From Pseudomonas viridiflava (lineage in GTDB: Bacteria > Pseudomonadota > Gammaproteobacteria > Pseudomonadales > Pseudomonadaceae), in NCBI RefSeq assembly GCF_900589395.1, contig NZ_UUIS01000093.1, positions 94,888 through 158,887 on the forward strand: a stretch of DNA of 64,000 nucleotides, given 5' to 3'. The number at the start of each line of letters is the position of its first letter. The stretch's first letter is position 1. Position numbers and translations under genes: made by a program. Below, piece after piece: positions 27,538 through 36,612 of this stretch. The notes under the pieces are model-generated. The model was not told where the DNA came from. It saw nothing but the letters and a program-made list of their open reading frames with translations, and searched no databases.

Positions 27538-28523
27538 TAGGGGGTCTCGGCCATCTGGTAGGCGGTTTGCAGGGCGACCTGCAGGCTGCCGGTATCGACC
27601 TTGCCGGTACCGGCAAGGTCCAGTGCGGTGCCGTGGTCGACCGAGGTGCGGACGATCGGCAGGCCCAGGGTCACATTGACCGCCGCGCCAAAGCCCTTGT
27701 ACTTGAGTACCGGCAGGCCTTGGTCGTGATACATCGCCAGCACCGCGTCGCAGTGCTCCAGGTATTTGGGGGTAAACAGAGTGTCGGCGGGCAACGGGCC
27801 GCGCAGGTCCAGGCCTTCGCCGCGCAGACGCTCCAGGGTGGGTTCGATGATGTCGATTTCTTCGCGGCCCAGGTGCCCGCTTTCGCCGGCGTGGGGGTTC
27901 AGCCCGCAGACCAGGATACGCGGGTACCGGATGCCGAACTTGCCGACCAGATCGGCGTGCAGGATGCGGGTAACGCGCTCCAGGCGCTCGGCAGTGATGG
28001 CGTCGGCCACCTCGCGCAGCGGCAGGTGCGTGGTCACCAGCGCCACGCGCAGGTCGCCGGTGGCCAGCATCATGACCACCTGGTCGGTGTGGGTCAGTTC
28101 GGCGAGAAATTCGGTGTGCCCGGAAAAGGCGATGCCGCCTTCGTTGATCACGCCCTTGTGCACCGGGGCGGTAATCATGCCGGCGAAGTGCCCGTCCAGG
28201 CAGCCTTGGCCTGCACGGGTCAGGGTTTGCAACACAAAGGCGGCATTGGCCTTGTTCAATGTGCCGGCAATCACCGGCGCCGGCAGCGGCGTATCCCAGA
28301 CATAGAGGCTGCCGGCCGGTGCGGGCACATCCGGAAAAGCGTCCGGGCCGACCGGCAGCAGGTTGACAGCCACGCCCAGTTGCACGGCCCGCTCAAGGAG
28401 CAGGTCGTGGCTGGTAATGGCGATCAGGGGGTGTGGCTGGGGCTGCGCGGCGAGCAGCAGGCACAGGTCGGGACCTATGCCGGCGGGCTCGCCGGGCGTC
28501 AGTGCGAAACGCCTGGGCTTCAC
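27537..28523 (-). CDS. pdxA: 4-hydroxythreonine-4-phosphate dehydrogenase PdxA
   Basis: PdxA oxidises 4-phosphohydroxy-L-threonine in vitamin B6 synthesis. The 328-residue product begins MKPRRFALTPGEPAGIGPDLCL and includes the TGEFLAE-like substrate segment (SGHTEFLAELT), GLNPHAGESGHLGREE and the metal-binding AMYHDQGLPVLKY. It overlaps surA upstream by four bases (ATGA) and rsmA downstream by one. Confidence 0.98.
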   Translation of the reverse strand: MKPRRFALTPGEPAGIGPDLCLLLAAQPQPHPLIAITSHDLLLERAVQLGVAVNLLPVGPDAFPDVPAPAGSLYVWDTPLPAPVIAGTLNKANAAFVLQTLTRAGQGCLDGHFAGMITAPVHKGVINEGGIAFSGHTEFLAELTHTDQVVMMLATGDLRVALVTTHLPLREVADAITAERLERVTRILHADLVGKFGIRYPRILVCGLNPHAGESGHLGREEIDIIEPTLERLRGEGLDLRGPLPADTLFTPKYLEHCDAVLAMYHDQGLPVLKYKGFGAAVNVTLGLPIVRTSVDHGTALDLAGTGKVDTGSLQVALQTAYQMAETP

Positions 28524-29848
28524 TGAGGTGCCTGGGCGGCGCCAGGAAGCTTGATTTCGACGTAGGCTTCGTCACGGATCTGACGCAGCCAGGTTTGCAG
28601 CTCTTCATCGTACTTGCGGTTGCGCAGCACGGTCAGGGCTTGCTGGTCGCGCGCCTGGGTGGTGGTGTCGGTGGCCCGACGACCCAGCACTTCCAGGATA
28701 TGCCAGCCATAGTTGGTCTTGAACGGCTTGGACAGCACGCCTTGTGGCGTCTCGTTCATGGCTTCGCGGAATTCCGGCACCAGCGAGTTGGGATCGACCC
28801 AGTTCAGGTCGCCGCCATTGAGTGCCGAGCCTGGATCTTCCGAGAAACTCTTCGCCAGGTCGGCGAAGTTGTCGCCGTTCTGGATACGCTCGTAGAGCTT
28901 GGTCGCCAGACGCTGGGTTTCGGCTTCGCTGCGGATCTCGCTCGGCTTGATCAGGATATGGCGCACATGCACTTCGTCGCGCATCTGGGCCTGGCCCTGG
29001 CCGCCGCGTTTTTCCAGCAGCTTGAGGATGATGAAACCGCCGGGCGTACGTGCCGGTGGGGTGACATCGCCCACCGGCATGGAGCTGAGCATGTCGCCAA
29101 ACGGTGGTGGCAGCTGAGCGGCCTTGCGCCAACCCATGTCACCGCCGTCCAGAGCACTTTCACTGGCCGAGCGCGCGACGGCGATCTGGGCGAAGTCAGC
29201 ACCTTTTTTCAGCTGGTTGTAGATGTCCTGGGCCTGGCTGGCCGCTTTCTGGATCTCGCTCGACGAAGCGCTGTCCGAGGTCGGGATCATGATATTGGCC
29301 AGGTGGAACTCTTCGGAGAGCTGCGCCTTGCCCATGTCCGAGGCCAGGAAGTTCTTCACTTCCTGGTCGGTGACCTGAATGCGCTCGGCCACCCGACGCT
29401 GACGCACGCGGCTGATGATCATCTCGCGACGCACCTGCTCGCGGGCAGCATCGTACGACAGACCGTCCTGGGCCAGGGCGGCGCGGAACTGCGCCAGGCT
29501 CATGCCATTGCGCTGGGCAATGGTTTCCAGGGCCTGGTTGAGTTCTTCGTCGCCGATGCGGATGCCGGAGCGATCGCCCATCTGCAGTTGCAGGTTTTCC
29601 AGGATCAGGCGATCCAGGACCTGGCTTTGCAGCGCTTCGGCAGGCGGGGTGCCGCCGCCGCGCTTGGCGATGGTCTGCTGGACTTCGCGCACGCGCTGGT
29701 CCATCTGGCTTTTCATAATGACATCGTTATCGACGATGGCCACTACGCTGTCCAGCGGCTGGACGGCCGCGTGGGCCGCACCGCTCAGGAGAAGCGCGCC
29801 CAGCATCAGCGGGCGCAGGCCGTTACAAAGCTTTGTCTTCACGTTCAC
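28520..29848 (-). CDS. surA: Periplasmic chaperone and peptidyl-prolyl isomerase SurA
   Basis: SurA escorts outer-membrane proteins, including LptD, across the periplasm. The 442-residue precursor has a signal peptide ending near AAHA, an N-terminal chaperone region starting VQPLDSVVAIVDNDVIMKSQ, and two parvulin domains (about 180-280 and 290-390; GGDMGWRKAAQLP and GGDLNWVDPNSLVP mark each). Its first 26 bases overlap the end of lptD, so the client and its chaperone are produced together. Confidence 0.97.
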   Translation of the reverse strand: MNVKTKLCNGLRPLMLGALLLSGAAHAAVQPLDSVVAIVDNDVIMKSQMDQRVREVQQTIAKRGGGTPPAEALQSQVLDRLILENLQLQMGDRSGIRIGDEELNQALETIAQRNGMSLAQFRAALAQDGLSYDAAREQVRREMIISRVRQRRVAERIQVTDQEVKNFLASDMGKAQLSEEFHLANIMIPTSDSASSSEIQKAASQAQDIYNQLKKGADFAQIAVARSASESALDGGDMGWRKAAQLPPPFGDMLSSMPVGDVTPPARTPGGFIILKLLEKRGGQGQAQMRDEVHVRHILIKPSEIRSEAETQRLATKLYERIQNGDNFADLAKSFSEDPGSALNGGDLNWVDPNSLVPEFREAMNETPQGVLSKPFKTNYGWHILEVLGRRATDTTTQARDQQALTVLRNRKYDEELQTWLRQIRDEAYVEIKLPGAAQAPQ

Positions 29849-32606
29849 GATAACCTTGAATGCCGTTGTCGAGGAAACTCTCTACCTTGGCGCCAGTCAC
29901 GCCACCGAGGCCCTTCAACACAAGTTGTAGGAATACGCCGCGGTCGCCTTTTTCGTTCTGTGGCGCTTCCTGGCTGTATTCGTCGTAGTCAACCCAGTAG
30001 CGGCTGATCAGGCGCAGCTTCCAGCAGCAGCTGTCGTACTCGAAACCACCGAAGGCTTCCAGGGTGCGGGCGCGGTTGTAGTCATACTGCCAGCGGCTGA
30101 TCAGGCTCCACTGCGGCACGATCGGCCAGATGACCGAAAAGTCGTGCTGCTGGATCTTGTAGTAGTCCTTCACGTAGCCAGGCTGCCCCGCGGTGCCGTA
30201 GTCGCCGCCAATGGACCATTTGCCAGTGCTCTGGTCATAGCGCACCTGGTCGTTGCGATAGCGGTAGCCGACGTTGACGATCTTGCCGGGGGTGTCCTCA
30301 GGCTGGTAATGGAACATCGCGCTGCCGGAACGGGTGCTGTGGCTGTCCGGATCCCAGTTGAAATCGGAGTTGAAGCGCCAGTCGCGGTTGAAGCGGAACT
30401 CGTATTCCATGCCGATCGGCGAGACATTGGCCTGGGCATCATCACGCTCGGTGTAAACGATGCCGGGTAGCTGCACCTTGCGATCTTCGAAGTACAGGGC
30501 CTGGCCGATGCTGAAGCGCTGACGCTCGAAGCCGTCTTCCTCGATCCAGCGGTTGGTCACGCCCAGCGACAGCTTGTTCTCGTCACCGATGCGGTCGGAG
30601 CCGACGAAGCGGTTGTCACGAAACAGCGACGCATAGTTGAAGGTGGTTTCCGAGGTGTCGAACACCGGGATGTCGTTCTGGTCCTTCTCCGGTACATAGA
30701 GATAGAACAGGCGCGGCTCCAGGGTCTGGCGGTAATCCTTGCCGAACCACTGGGTGTCACGGTCGAAGTACAGGCCGCTGTCGACGCTGAAGACCGGTAC
30801 GCTGCGGCTCTGGCTGCTGCTGTATTTTTCACCCGTGGTGTTCAGTCTGGTGTCGAGCAGGTCGGCCTTGCCGCGACCATCCAGGTCCAGGTCGTACTGG
30901 GTGTAGACGTACTTGAGCTTGGGCGTCAGGAAGCCGTAGGTCGAGTTCATCGGCAGGCTGATCGACGGTGCCAGGTTCAGGCGGTCGCCGTTGGCACGGG
31001 CCAGGCCCTGGACGTTGTTGTCCAGGCGCGAGCTGACGTTGCCGTCTTCATCGACAAAATTGCCATTGCGCAGGTCACGGTCGAAACGCACCAGCTCGGT
31101 CTGATAGTCGAACTTCAAACCGCCCGGGTTGTACGGCAGGGTGCCGTCCAGGGTCAGCTGTGGCAGGCGGTTGTACGGCGTGATGTTGGCCACGGTCGCC
31201 AGCTTGTAGGCCTGGGCGTTGAGGCGCGCGGTGTAGCTGTCGCCACGCCAGGTCACAGCGCCCTGCTGGTTGATGAAGTCGGTCTTGGAGATGCCGATCT
31301 GGTCAGTCTGCAGGTCCTGGAAGTAGTACGGGTCGCTGATGTCGGTGTAGTCCACCTCGGTCATCAGGCGCGAATCCAGGCCACCCTTGTGCTGCCAGTT
31401 GATCATCCAGCGTGTCTTGTCGTAATCGCTCTGCAGCTTGCGATCATCGTTCTCGTCGTTGAGGTACGCACCACCGAACTGACCTTCGCTGCTCTTGGTC
31501 AGGTAGCGGAATTCGCCTTCCATCAACAGGCCGCGCTTGGTCATGTAGCGCGGGTAGAGCGTGGCGTCGTAGTTGGGCGCCAGGTTGAAGTAGTACGGGG
31601 TGACCAGCATGAAGCCGGTGTCGCTGCCGCTGGCGATGGTCGGTGGCAGGAAGCCCGACTGGCGACGGTCATCGATCGGGAAGTAGATATACGGTGTGTA
31701 GAGTACCGGTATGTCCTTGACCCGCAGGGTGACGTTGGTCGCGGTGCCGAAACCGGTGGTCGGGTTCAGCGTGATGTTGTTGCCCTTGAGCGTCCAGGCA
31801 TTGTTGCCCGGCTCGCACGAGGTGTAGGTACCGTCCTTGAGGCGGATGATCGCGTTTTCGGCGCGCTTGGCGTACAGCGCGTTGCCGCGGATGTTCGACT
31901 TGTGCAGCACGTACTCGGCGTTATCGACCTGGGCTTCACCGGTGTCCAGTTGCACCTCGGCGCGGTCGCCGACGATCAGGGCGCCCTTGTCGCGCAGGCG
32001 CACGTCACCGTTGAGCTCGCCACGGTTCTCGGCCTGGTGCAGGGACGCCTCCTGGGCCTGGACCTGCATGCTGCCCTGGCGGATGACCACATCACCGGCC
32101 AGGGTCGCAATCTGTTCTTCCTGCTGGTAGCGCGAGGCCTTGGCACCGATGAACATCGGCGACTCGTCCATGGGCGTGGTGTCATCCATGCCCGGGCGCA
32201 GCGGCTCGACATAGGCACCGGAGCAGTAAGGCGCGGTTTCGGCCAGTTGCGCGGCACTGAGCTTTTCACGCGGCACCCAGTCGAGGTGACTGTAGTCGGC
32301 GCTGCGCGACGTCAGGCCCTTGCCCTTGGCCTCGGTGACCAGCACAGGCCGCGGGCCGGACTCGGTCGACGAGCCACCTGCATCCTGCGAGCCTGCGGAA
32401 CTGGCCGTGGTGCTGTGCACCGGACGAGGCGGCAACTGCGCTTCGCTGGATTTCGGCGCGCAGTTCCAGGCTCCCGAAGCAGACACCGAACAGTCATACT
32501 GTCCGGCGGCAACCGCGTAGGGAATGGCCAGGGGTTGCATCGCCAGCAGACTGCCGGTTACCAGCAACGGAAATTTTTTACGAAACGCGGGGGATTTCAA
32601 TGCCAT
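29823..32606 (-). CDS. lptD: LPS-assembly outer-membrane protein LptD
   Basis: LptD with LptE inserts lipopolysaccharide into the outer leaflet. The 927-residue precursor starts MALKSPAFRKKFPLLV with a signal peptide ending near AVAAG. It has the first Cys pair (YDCSVSASGAWNC), an N-terminal beta-jellyroll OstA-type domain (about 160-330), a 26-strand barrel and the C-terminal Cys pair (YDSCCWKLRL) used in interdomain disulfides. A longer reading from 32696 lacks a signal peptide at its start, so the ATG at 32606 is chosen. Divergent from amgK. Confidence 0.97.
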   Translation of the reverse strand: MALKSPAFRKKFPLLVTGSLLAMQPLAIPYAVAAGQYDCSVSASGAWNCAPKSSEAQLPPRPVHSTTASSAGSQDAGGSSTESGPRPVLVTEAKGKGLTSRSADYSHLDWVPREKLSAAQLAETAPYCSGAYVEPLRPGMDDTTPMDESPMFIGAKASRYQQEEQIATLAGDVVIRQGSMQVQAQEASLHQAENRGELNGDVRLRDKGALIVGDRAEVQLDTGEAQVDNAEYVLHKSNIRGNALYAKRAENAIIRLKDGTYTSCEPGNNAWTLKGNNITLNPTTGFGTATNVTLRVKDIPVLYTPYIYFPIDDRRQSGFLPPTIASGSDTGFMLVTPYYFNLAPNYDATLYPRYMTKRGLLMEGEFRYLTKSSEGQFGGAYLNDENDDRKLQSDYDKTRWMINWQHKGGLDSRLMTEVDYTDISDPYYFQDLQTDQIGISKTDFINQQGAVTWRGDSYTARLNAQAYKLATVANITPYNRLPQLTLDGTLPYNPGGLKFDYQTELVRFDRDLRNGNFVDEDGNVSSRLDNNVQGLARANGDRLNLAPSISLPMNSTYGFLTPKLKYVYTQYDLDLDGRGKADLLDTRLNTTGEKYSSSQSRSVPVFSVDSGLYFDRDTQWFGKDYRQTLEPRLFYLYVPEKDQNDIPVFDTSETTFNYASLFRDNRFVGSDRIGDENKLSLGVTNRWIEEDGFERQRFSIGQALYFEDRKVQLPGIVYTERDDAQANVSPIGMEYEFRFNRDWRFNSDFNWDPDSHSTRSGSAMFHYQPEDTPGKIVNVGYRYRNDQVRYDQSTGKWSIGGDYGTAGQPGYVKDYYKIQQHDFSVIWPIVPQWSLISRWQYDYNRARTLEAFGGFEYDSCCWKLRLISRYWVDYDEYSQEAPQNEKGDRGVFLQLVLKGLGGVTGAKVESFLDNGIQGYREREDKAL

Positions 32607-32734
32607 CTTATTAGTCCGGGCTTCCTGCGCGCCATCTGCCCGCGGGGGGCCGCACGCCTTTCGATGGGCTGAAAAAGATCCCGGATCATAAAGCATGACC
32701 CGCTTGACGGCTAGGGCCGTCGGAGACCCTTGTA

Positions 32735-33760
32735 ATGCAAGACCACGATATACGCTTGAAAAAACTCCAGGTTTGGCTCGATGAGCAATTACCCGTGCTG
32801 TTCCAGAGCCAGAACTGGGGCGCCGTGCCGGCGGCCACGTTGACCGCCGCCAGCAGCGACGCCAGTTTTCGGCGTTACTTTCGCTGGGAAGGCGCCGGGC
32901 GCACTCTGGTCGTCATGGATGCGCCACCGCCGCAGGAAAACTGCCGGCCGTTCGTGGACATTGCGCACCTGTTGGCCACCAGCGGTATCAATGTGCCGGT
33001 GATCCACGCCCAGGACCTGGAGCAGGGCTTTCTGTTGCTCAATGACCTGGGCCGGCAGACGTACCTGGAGGTGATCGACGCCGATAACGCCGATGCACTG
33101 TTCAGCGACGCCATCGAGGCCCTGATCGCCTATCAGCAATTGCCGATGGACGCGCCTTTGCCCAGCTACGATGTGGCGCTGTTGCGTCGCGAGCTGGAGC
33201 TGTTTCCCGAGTGGTACGTGCAGCGCCACCTGGGCCAGGCGTTGAGCCCTGAGCAGCAGGCACTCTGGCAGCAAGCCAGCAGCCTGCTGATCGACAGCGC
33301 CCTGGCCCAGCCCAAGGTGCTGGTACACCGTGACTTCATGCCGCGTAACCTCATGGCCAGCGAGCCGAACCCGGGCGTGCTGGATTTCCAGGACGCGGTG
33401 TATGGTCCGGTGACTTACGACATCACGTGCCTGTTCAAGGATGCGTTCCTGAGTTGGCCCGAGGCGCGGGTGGCGCAATGGCAGAAACAGTACTGGGAGC
33501 AGGCGCTTGACGCCGGCATTGCCGTGCAGGCCGACTTTGCCGAATTCCAGCGAGCCTGCGACCTGATGGGCGTGCAGCGCCACCTCAAGGTCATCGGTAT
33601 CTTCGCGCGCATCTGTCACCGCGACGGCAAGCCGCGCTACCTGGGCGATGTGCCGCGCTTTTTCTCTTATATACAGACCGTGCTGGCCCGACGTCCGGAG
33701 CTGGCTGTGCTGGGGCAGTTGCTGAGCAGCCTTGAGCCGTCTGTCGAGGTGCCGGCCTGA
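32735..33760 (+). CDS. amgK: N-acetylmuramate/N-acetylglucosamine anomeric kinase AmgK
   Basis: AmgK phosphorylates the anomeric carbon of MurNAc and GlcNAc, bypassing de novo MurA-MurB synthesis. The 341-residue product is an aminoglycoside phosphotransferase-like kinase with SSDASFRRYFRW near the N-terminus, the catalytic loop VLVHRDFMPRNLM and the metal-binding VLDFQDAVYGP. murU follows after 35 bases, the paired arrangement known from P. putida, which confers fosfomycin tolerance in this genus. Confidence 0.95.
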   Translation: MQDHDIRLKKLQVWLDEQLPVLFQSQNWGAVPAATLTAASSDASFRRYFRWEGAGRTLVVMDAPPPQENCRPFVDIAHLLATSGINVPVIHAQDLEQGFLLLNDLGRQTYLEVIDADNADALFSDAIEALIAYQQLPMDAPLPSYDVALLRRELELFPEWYVQRHLGQALSPEQQALWQQASSLLIDSALAQPKVLVHRDFMPRNLMASEPNPGVLDFQDAVYGPVTYDITCLFKDAFLSWPEARVAQWQKQYWEQALDAGIAVQADFAEFQRACDLMGVQRHLKVIGIFARICHRDGKPRYLGDVPRFFSYIQTVLARRPELAVLGQLLSSLEPSVEVPA

Positions 33761-33795
33761 GGGCCGCACCGTTTACCTGATTTCATGAGGCTTGA

Positions 33796-34467
33796 ATGAA
33801 AGCGATGATTCTCGCCGCCGGCAAAGGCGAGCGTATGCGTCCGTTGACGCTGACCACACCCAAGCCGCTGGTGCGCGTTGCCGGCGTACCGTTGATCGAA
33901 TATCACCTCAAGGCCCTGCAGGCGGCAGGCTTCGAGGAGGTCGTGATCAACCATGCCTGGCTGGGGCAACAGATCGAAGACCATCTGGGCGATGGCCAGC
34001 GCTTTGGCCTGAGCATCCGCTATTCGCCCGAGGGCGAGCCACTGGAAACCGGCGGCGGAATTTTTCGCGCATTGCCGCTGCTGGGCGAGCAGCCCTTTGT
34101 GGTGATCAGTGCCGATGTCTGGACCGACTACGACTTTGCCAGGCTGCGCATGCCCCTGGCGGGCCAGGCGCATCTGGTGATGATCGATAACCCGGCGCAT
34201 CACCCGACCGGCGACTTCTCGCTGGTGGACGGCCAGGTGCGTGACGATGACACAGCCGCGCAGCGCCTGACCTACAGCGGCCTCTCGATCCTGCACCCTG
34301 CGTTGTTTGCCGGGTGCGAACCGGGTGCCTTCAAGCTGGCGACCTTGCTGCGCCAGGCCATGGCCTGTGGGCACGTGACGGGCGAACATTTCACGGGGCG
34401 CTGGGTGGATGTTGGCACCCATGAACGCTTGGCCGAGGTCGAGCGCTTGTTGGCAGAGCCTCACTGA
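33796..34467 (+). CDS. murU: N-acetylmuramate alpha-1-phosphate uridylyltransferase MurU
   Basis: MurU turns MurNAc-1-P (from AmgK) and UTP into UDP-MurNAc. The 223-residue nucleotidyltransferase begins MKAMILAAGKGERMRPLT, with the signature LTTPKPLVRVAGVPLIEYHLKAL. The acceptor-side GGGIFRALPLLG and SADVWTDYDF, holding the metal-binding Asp, follow. Its TGA overlaps the ATG of the next gene. Confidence 0.95.
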   Translation: MKAMILAAGKGERMRPLTLTTPKPLVRVAGVPLIEYHLKALQAAGFEEVVINHAWLGQQIEDHLGDGQRFGLSIRYSPEGEPLETGGGIFRALPLLGEQPFVVISADVWTDYDFARLRMPLAGQAHLVMIDNPAHHPTGDFSLVDGQVRDDDTAAQRLTYSGLSILHPALFAGCEPGAFKLATLLRQAMACGHVTGEHFTGRWVDVGTHERLAEVERLLAEPH

Positions 34468-35234
34468 TGTTGTGGCCGGGCACCTTGATCGGGGCGGGCA
34501 TCGGCTATGCGGTGGCCAGCATTCCAGGCGCATTGCTCGGTACGGTGCTGGGGCAGGTGGTGGACCGGCGCCTGCAACTGCGTCACTGGCCGCAGTTACG
34601 CGAGCGGCTGGGCGGTCGGGCTGCGATTGGCGATGAAGAACTGCTGTTCGTATTGCTCGGCCGGCTGGCCAAGAGCAATGGTCGGGTGCTGCCGGTGCAT
34701 ATTCACCAGGCGCGCGCGCAGATGAAAGCCCTGGGGCTGGACGAGTCCGCACGGGCGCGGGCGGTGGCGGCCTTTAACCGGGGGCGTGACGGGCGCGAAG
34801 GCTTGCGTGTCTACCTGCGTCATTGGCGCAGTGACTCGGTGACAGGGGAGGCGCTGTTGCAGGCCTGTTGGCGCATGGCCTGGGCCGACGGCAAGGTGAC
34901 GCCCATCGAGCGGGCGCTGATCGGCACTTGGGGGCAGTGGCTGGGCTGGTCGCCGGCCAGGATCGACGCGTTAGGCGCCGAGCATGACCCGCTCAAGCCC
35001 AGGGCGCCCGCTATTGTCGATGGTTACCGCGGCGCCCTGTCGTTGCTGGGCGTGAAGGCGGATGCCGAGCCGCAGGCGATCAAGCGCGCCTACCGGCGGT
35101 TGCTCAGCCGCCATCACCCCGACAAGCTGACCGGCGCCGGTGCCAGCGCCGCCAAAGTGCGCGAGGCCACCGAAAAGACCCGCGAGCTGCACAGCGCCTA
35201 TGCACTGATCAAGGCGCGGCGCGGGTTCCGGTAA
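34467..35234 (+). CDS. DjlA-like co-chaperone with TerB-like and J domains
   Basis: A 255-residue membrane-anchored protein. One hydrophobic segment at residues 2-30 (WPGTLIGAGIGYAVASIPGALLGTVLG) is followed by a TerB-like helical domain (about 55-165; LGRLAKSNGRVLPVHIHQARAQM and WRMAWADGKVTPIERALI) and a C-terminal J domain with HHPDKL, the HPD motif that activates DnaK. The layout matches DjlA, an inner-membrane J protein. Translationally coupled to murU (TGATG). Confidence 0.88.
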   Translation: MLWPGTLIGAGIGYAVASIPGALLGTVLGQVVDRRLQLRHWPQLRERLGGRAAIGDEELLFVLLGRLAKSNGRVLPVHIHQARAQMKALGLDESARARAVAAFNRGRDGREGLRVYLRHWRSDSVTGEALLQACWRMAWADGKVTPIERALIGTWGQWLGWSPARIDALGAEHDPLKPRAPAIVDGYRGALSLLGVKADAEPQAIKRAYRRLLSRHHPDKLTGAGASAAKVREATEKTRELHSAYALIKARRGFR

Positions 35235-35587
35235 GCGCAGGACCGGCCGGCCCGTAGAACCGGCCGGCATCTGACGGCGGTGTACGCTTCGCGACTGAAG
35301 CCGCTCAAACATAAATCAAGTTGCTGATTTTATTGAGTTTAAAAATAACTTGTGGGAGGCGGCTTGCCGGCGATTGAGCGCGAAGCGCTCACAGAAATAG
35401 ATGAGCACTGATATTTCACGACGGCTGACGCAGCCGGTCGCGGTGGTCCGGCATTCCGGCAGAGCCCCTCCCACAGCCCCCTGTTCGCTGCGCGACAACG
35501 CTGCGCCTTGGCGCTGTACCAGTGACACCGGGTAGGCTCCTACGGTGTAAGCCAGCAACACACATCGGCGGCTGTTTCTGGAGGGTG
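35235..35587. other. Gene-free stretch with hairpin and REP element
   Basis: CCGGCCGG arms at 35243-35250 and 35260-35267 form a hairpin after the J-domain gene without a T run. The rest holds a composite REP element (35352-35474) and unassigned sequence up to the DUF3530 stop. Confidence 0.5.
35352..35474. repeat. Composite REP-pair element D, divergent
   Basis: Outer arms GTGGGAGGCGGCTTGCCGGCG and GGCAGAGCCCCTCCCAC flank GAGCGCGAAGCGCTC and ATTTCACGACGGCTGACGCAGCCGGTCGCG. It has the same architecture as the others but uses the GTGGGAGG arm type and a diverged core. Confidence 0.6.
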
Positions 35588-36553
35588 TTATTCAGCCTGC
35601 ACCCAGCCGCGGATACGGCGGAAGATCTGTTCCTGTTCGGCGTCGGCATTGCCGGCCATGTCGACCAGGCCGATCTGGGTGTAGCCCGGGCCCTTGGTGC
35701 GCTTGCTGGTTTGCAGGCGTTGTTCGGCGTTACCGCCCTGGTGGTTCTTGTAGATGAAGTCGGCGGTCTTGACCTTGAGGTTCGGGATCAGCTCCAGCAG
35801 TGACGGCATGGCATCCCGCGGCTCGCGCGCGTTCACCAGTACCAGTTTCTGCACCTTGGCATCGGCCCGCTCGTTGGCGAAACGGGTCGCCCAGTAGGCA
35901 CCGCTGTTGTGGCCCAGCAACACAATGCTGCGGGCCTTGTTCTGCAGGGCAAAGGCAATGGCGCTGTCGATGCGGGAAAAGATCTGCTCGGCTTCGGCCT
36001 GCGCGACAGCCTGGGCGGCAGCTGTCTGGGCCGCGATCTCATCGGCTGCCGGGGTGAGCGCTTCCTTGCCGGCTTCGCCGCTCGGTTCATTGGCTGCCGG
36101 GGCGGTCGCCGCGTCGGGAGCAGGCTCGGCCTCGCGGGTCAGCAAGGCCGGATCCTGGGTGTCGGGCAGCGGCAGGCTCAGGGTGGCCCAGCCGATGTCG
36201 GGAAACTTGCGTCGCAACGGGCCGACCACGTGCGGCCAGTCGGCCGACTCACCCGCGCCGGCCACGATGATCACCGCGCCTTGCGGGTCGTCGCTGTTGG
36301 CCGGCTTCCACAAGGCCAGGAATGACGTGCTGCCGGCCTGCAGCTGTTGCAGGTCCTGGGCGGGCAGGCGTCGTTCCAGGGCCTGGGCTTCTTCCTGTTC
36401 GCGCGACAACAGCGGTGCACGTTCGATGGGAGCATCGGCTGCCGGCGTTGCAGGGGCCGCGGGCGGCGCATCGGCCGCCGCGGCCGGCAGGCCCTGGGTC
36501 AGGCTCAATGACAGCAGTAATGCAGGAAACATTGCGCGAAGGGTCAAGGACAT
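35588..36553 (-). CDS. DUF3530 family exported protein (alpha/beta hydrolase-like)
   Basis: A 321-residue exported protein. The start MSLTLRAMFPALLLSLSLTQG gives a signal peptide with a likely cut after AAAA near residue 26; an upstream in-frame codon at 36625 lacks this. The middle has VIIVAGAGESADWPHVVGPLRRKFPDIGWATLSLPLP and later ARSIVLLGHNSGAYWATRF. This GHNSG resembles a nucleophile elbow (GxSxG-like) with His-Asn in front, so hydrolase activity is possible but unproven. A 60-residue Ala/Glu-rich linker separates the two. It diverges from the sensor kinase gene. Confidence 0.75.
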   Translation of the reverse strand: MSLTLRAMFPALLLSLSLTQGLPAAAADAPPAAPATPAADAPIERAPLLSREQEEAQALERRLPAQDLQQLQAGSTSFLALWKPANSDDPQGAVIIVAGAGESADWPHVVGPLRRKFPDIGWATLSLPLPDTQDPALLTREAEPAPDAATAPAANEPSGEAGKEALTPAADEIAAQTAAAQAVAQAEAEQIFSRIDSAIAFALQNKARSIVLLGHNSGAYWATRFANERADAKVQKLVLVNAREPRDAMPSLLELIPNLKVKTADFIYKNHQGGNAEQRLQTSKRTKGPGYTQIGLVDMAGNADAEQEQIFRRIRGWVQAE

Positions 36554-36612
36554 CGGATATTCCAGATCAGAATCCGTACTGGCGGTTTGATCAGTGCCGG
36601 TACGGTTGGCGA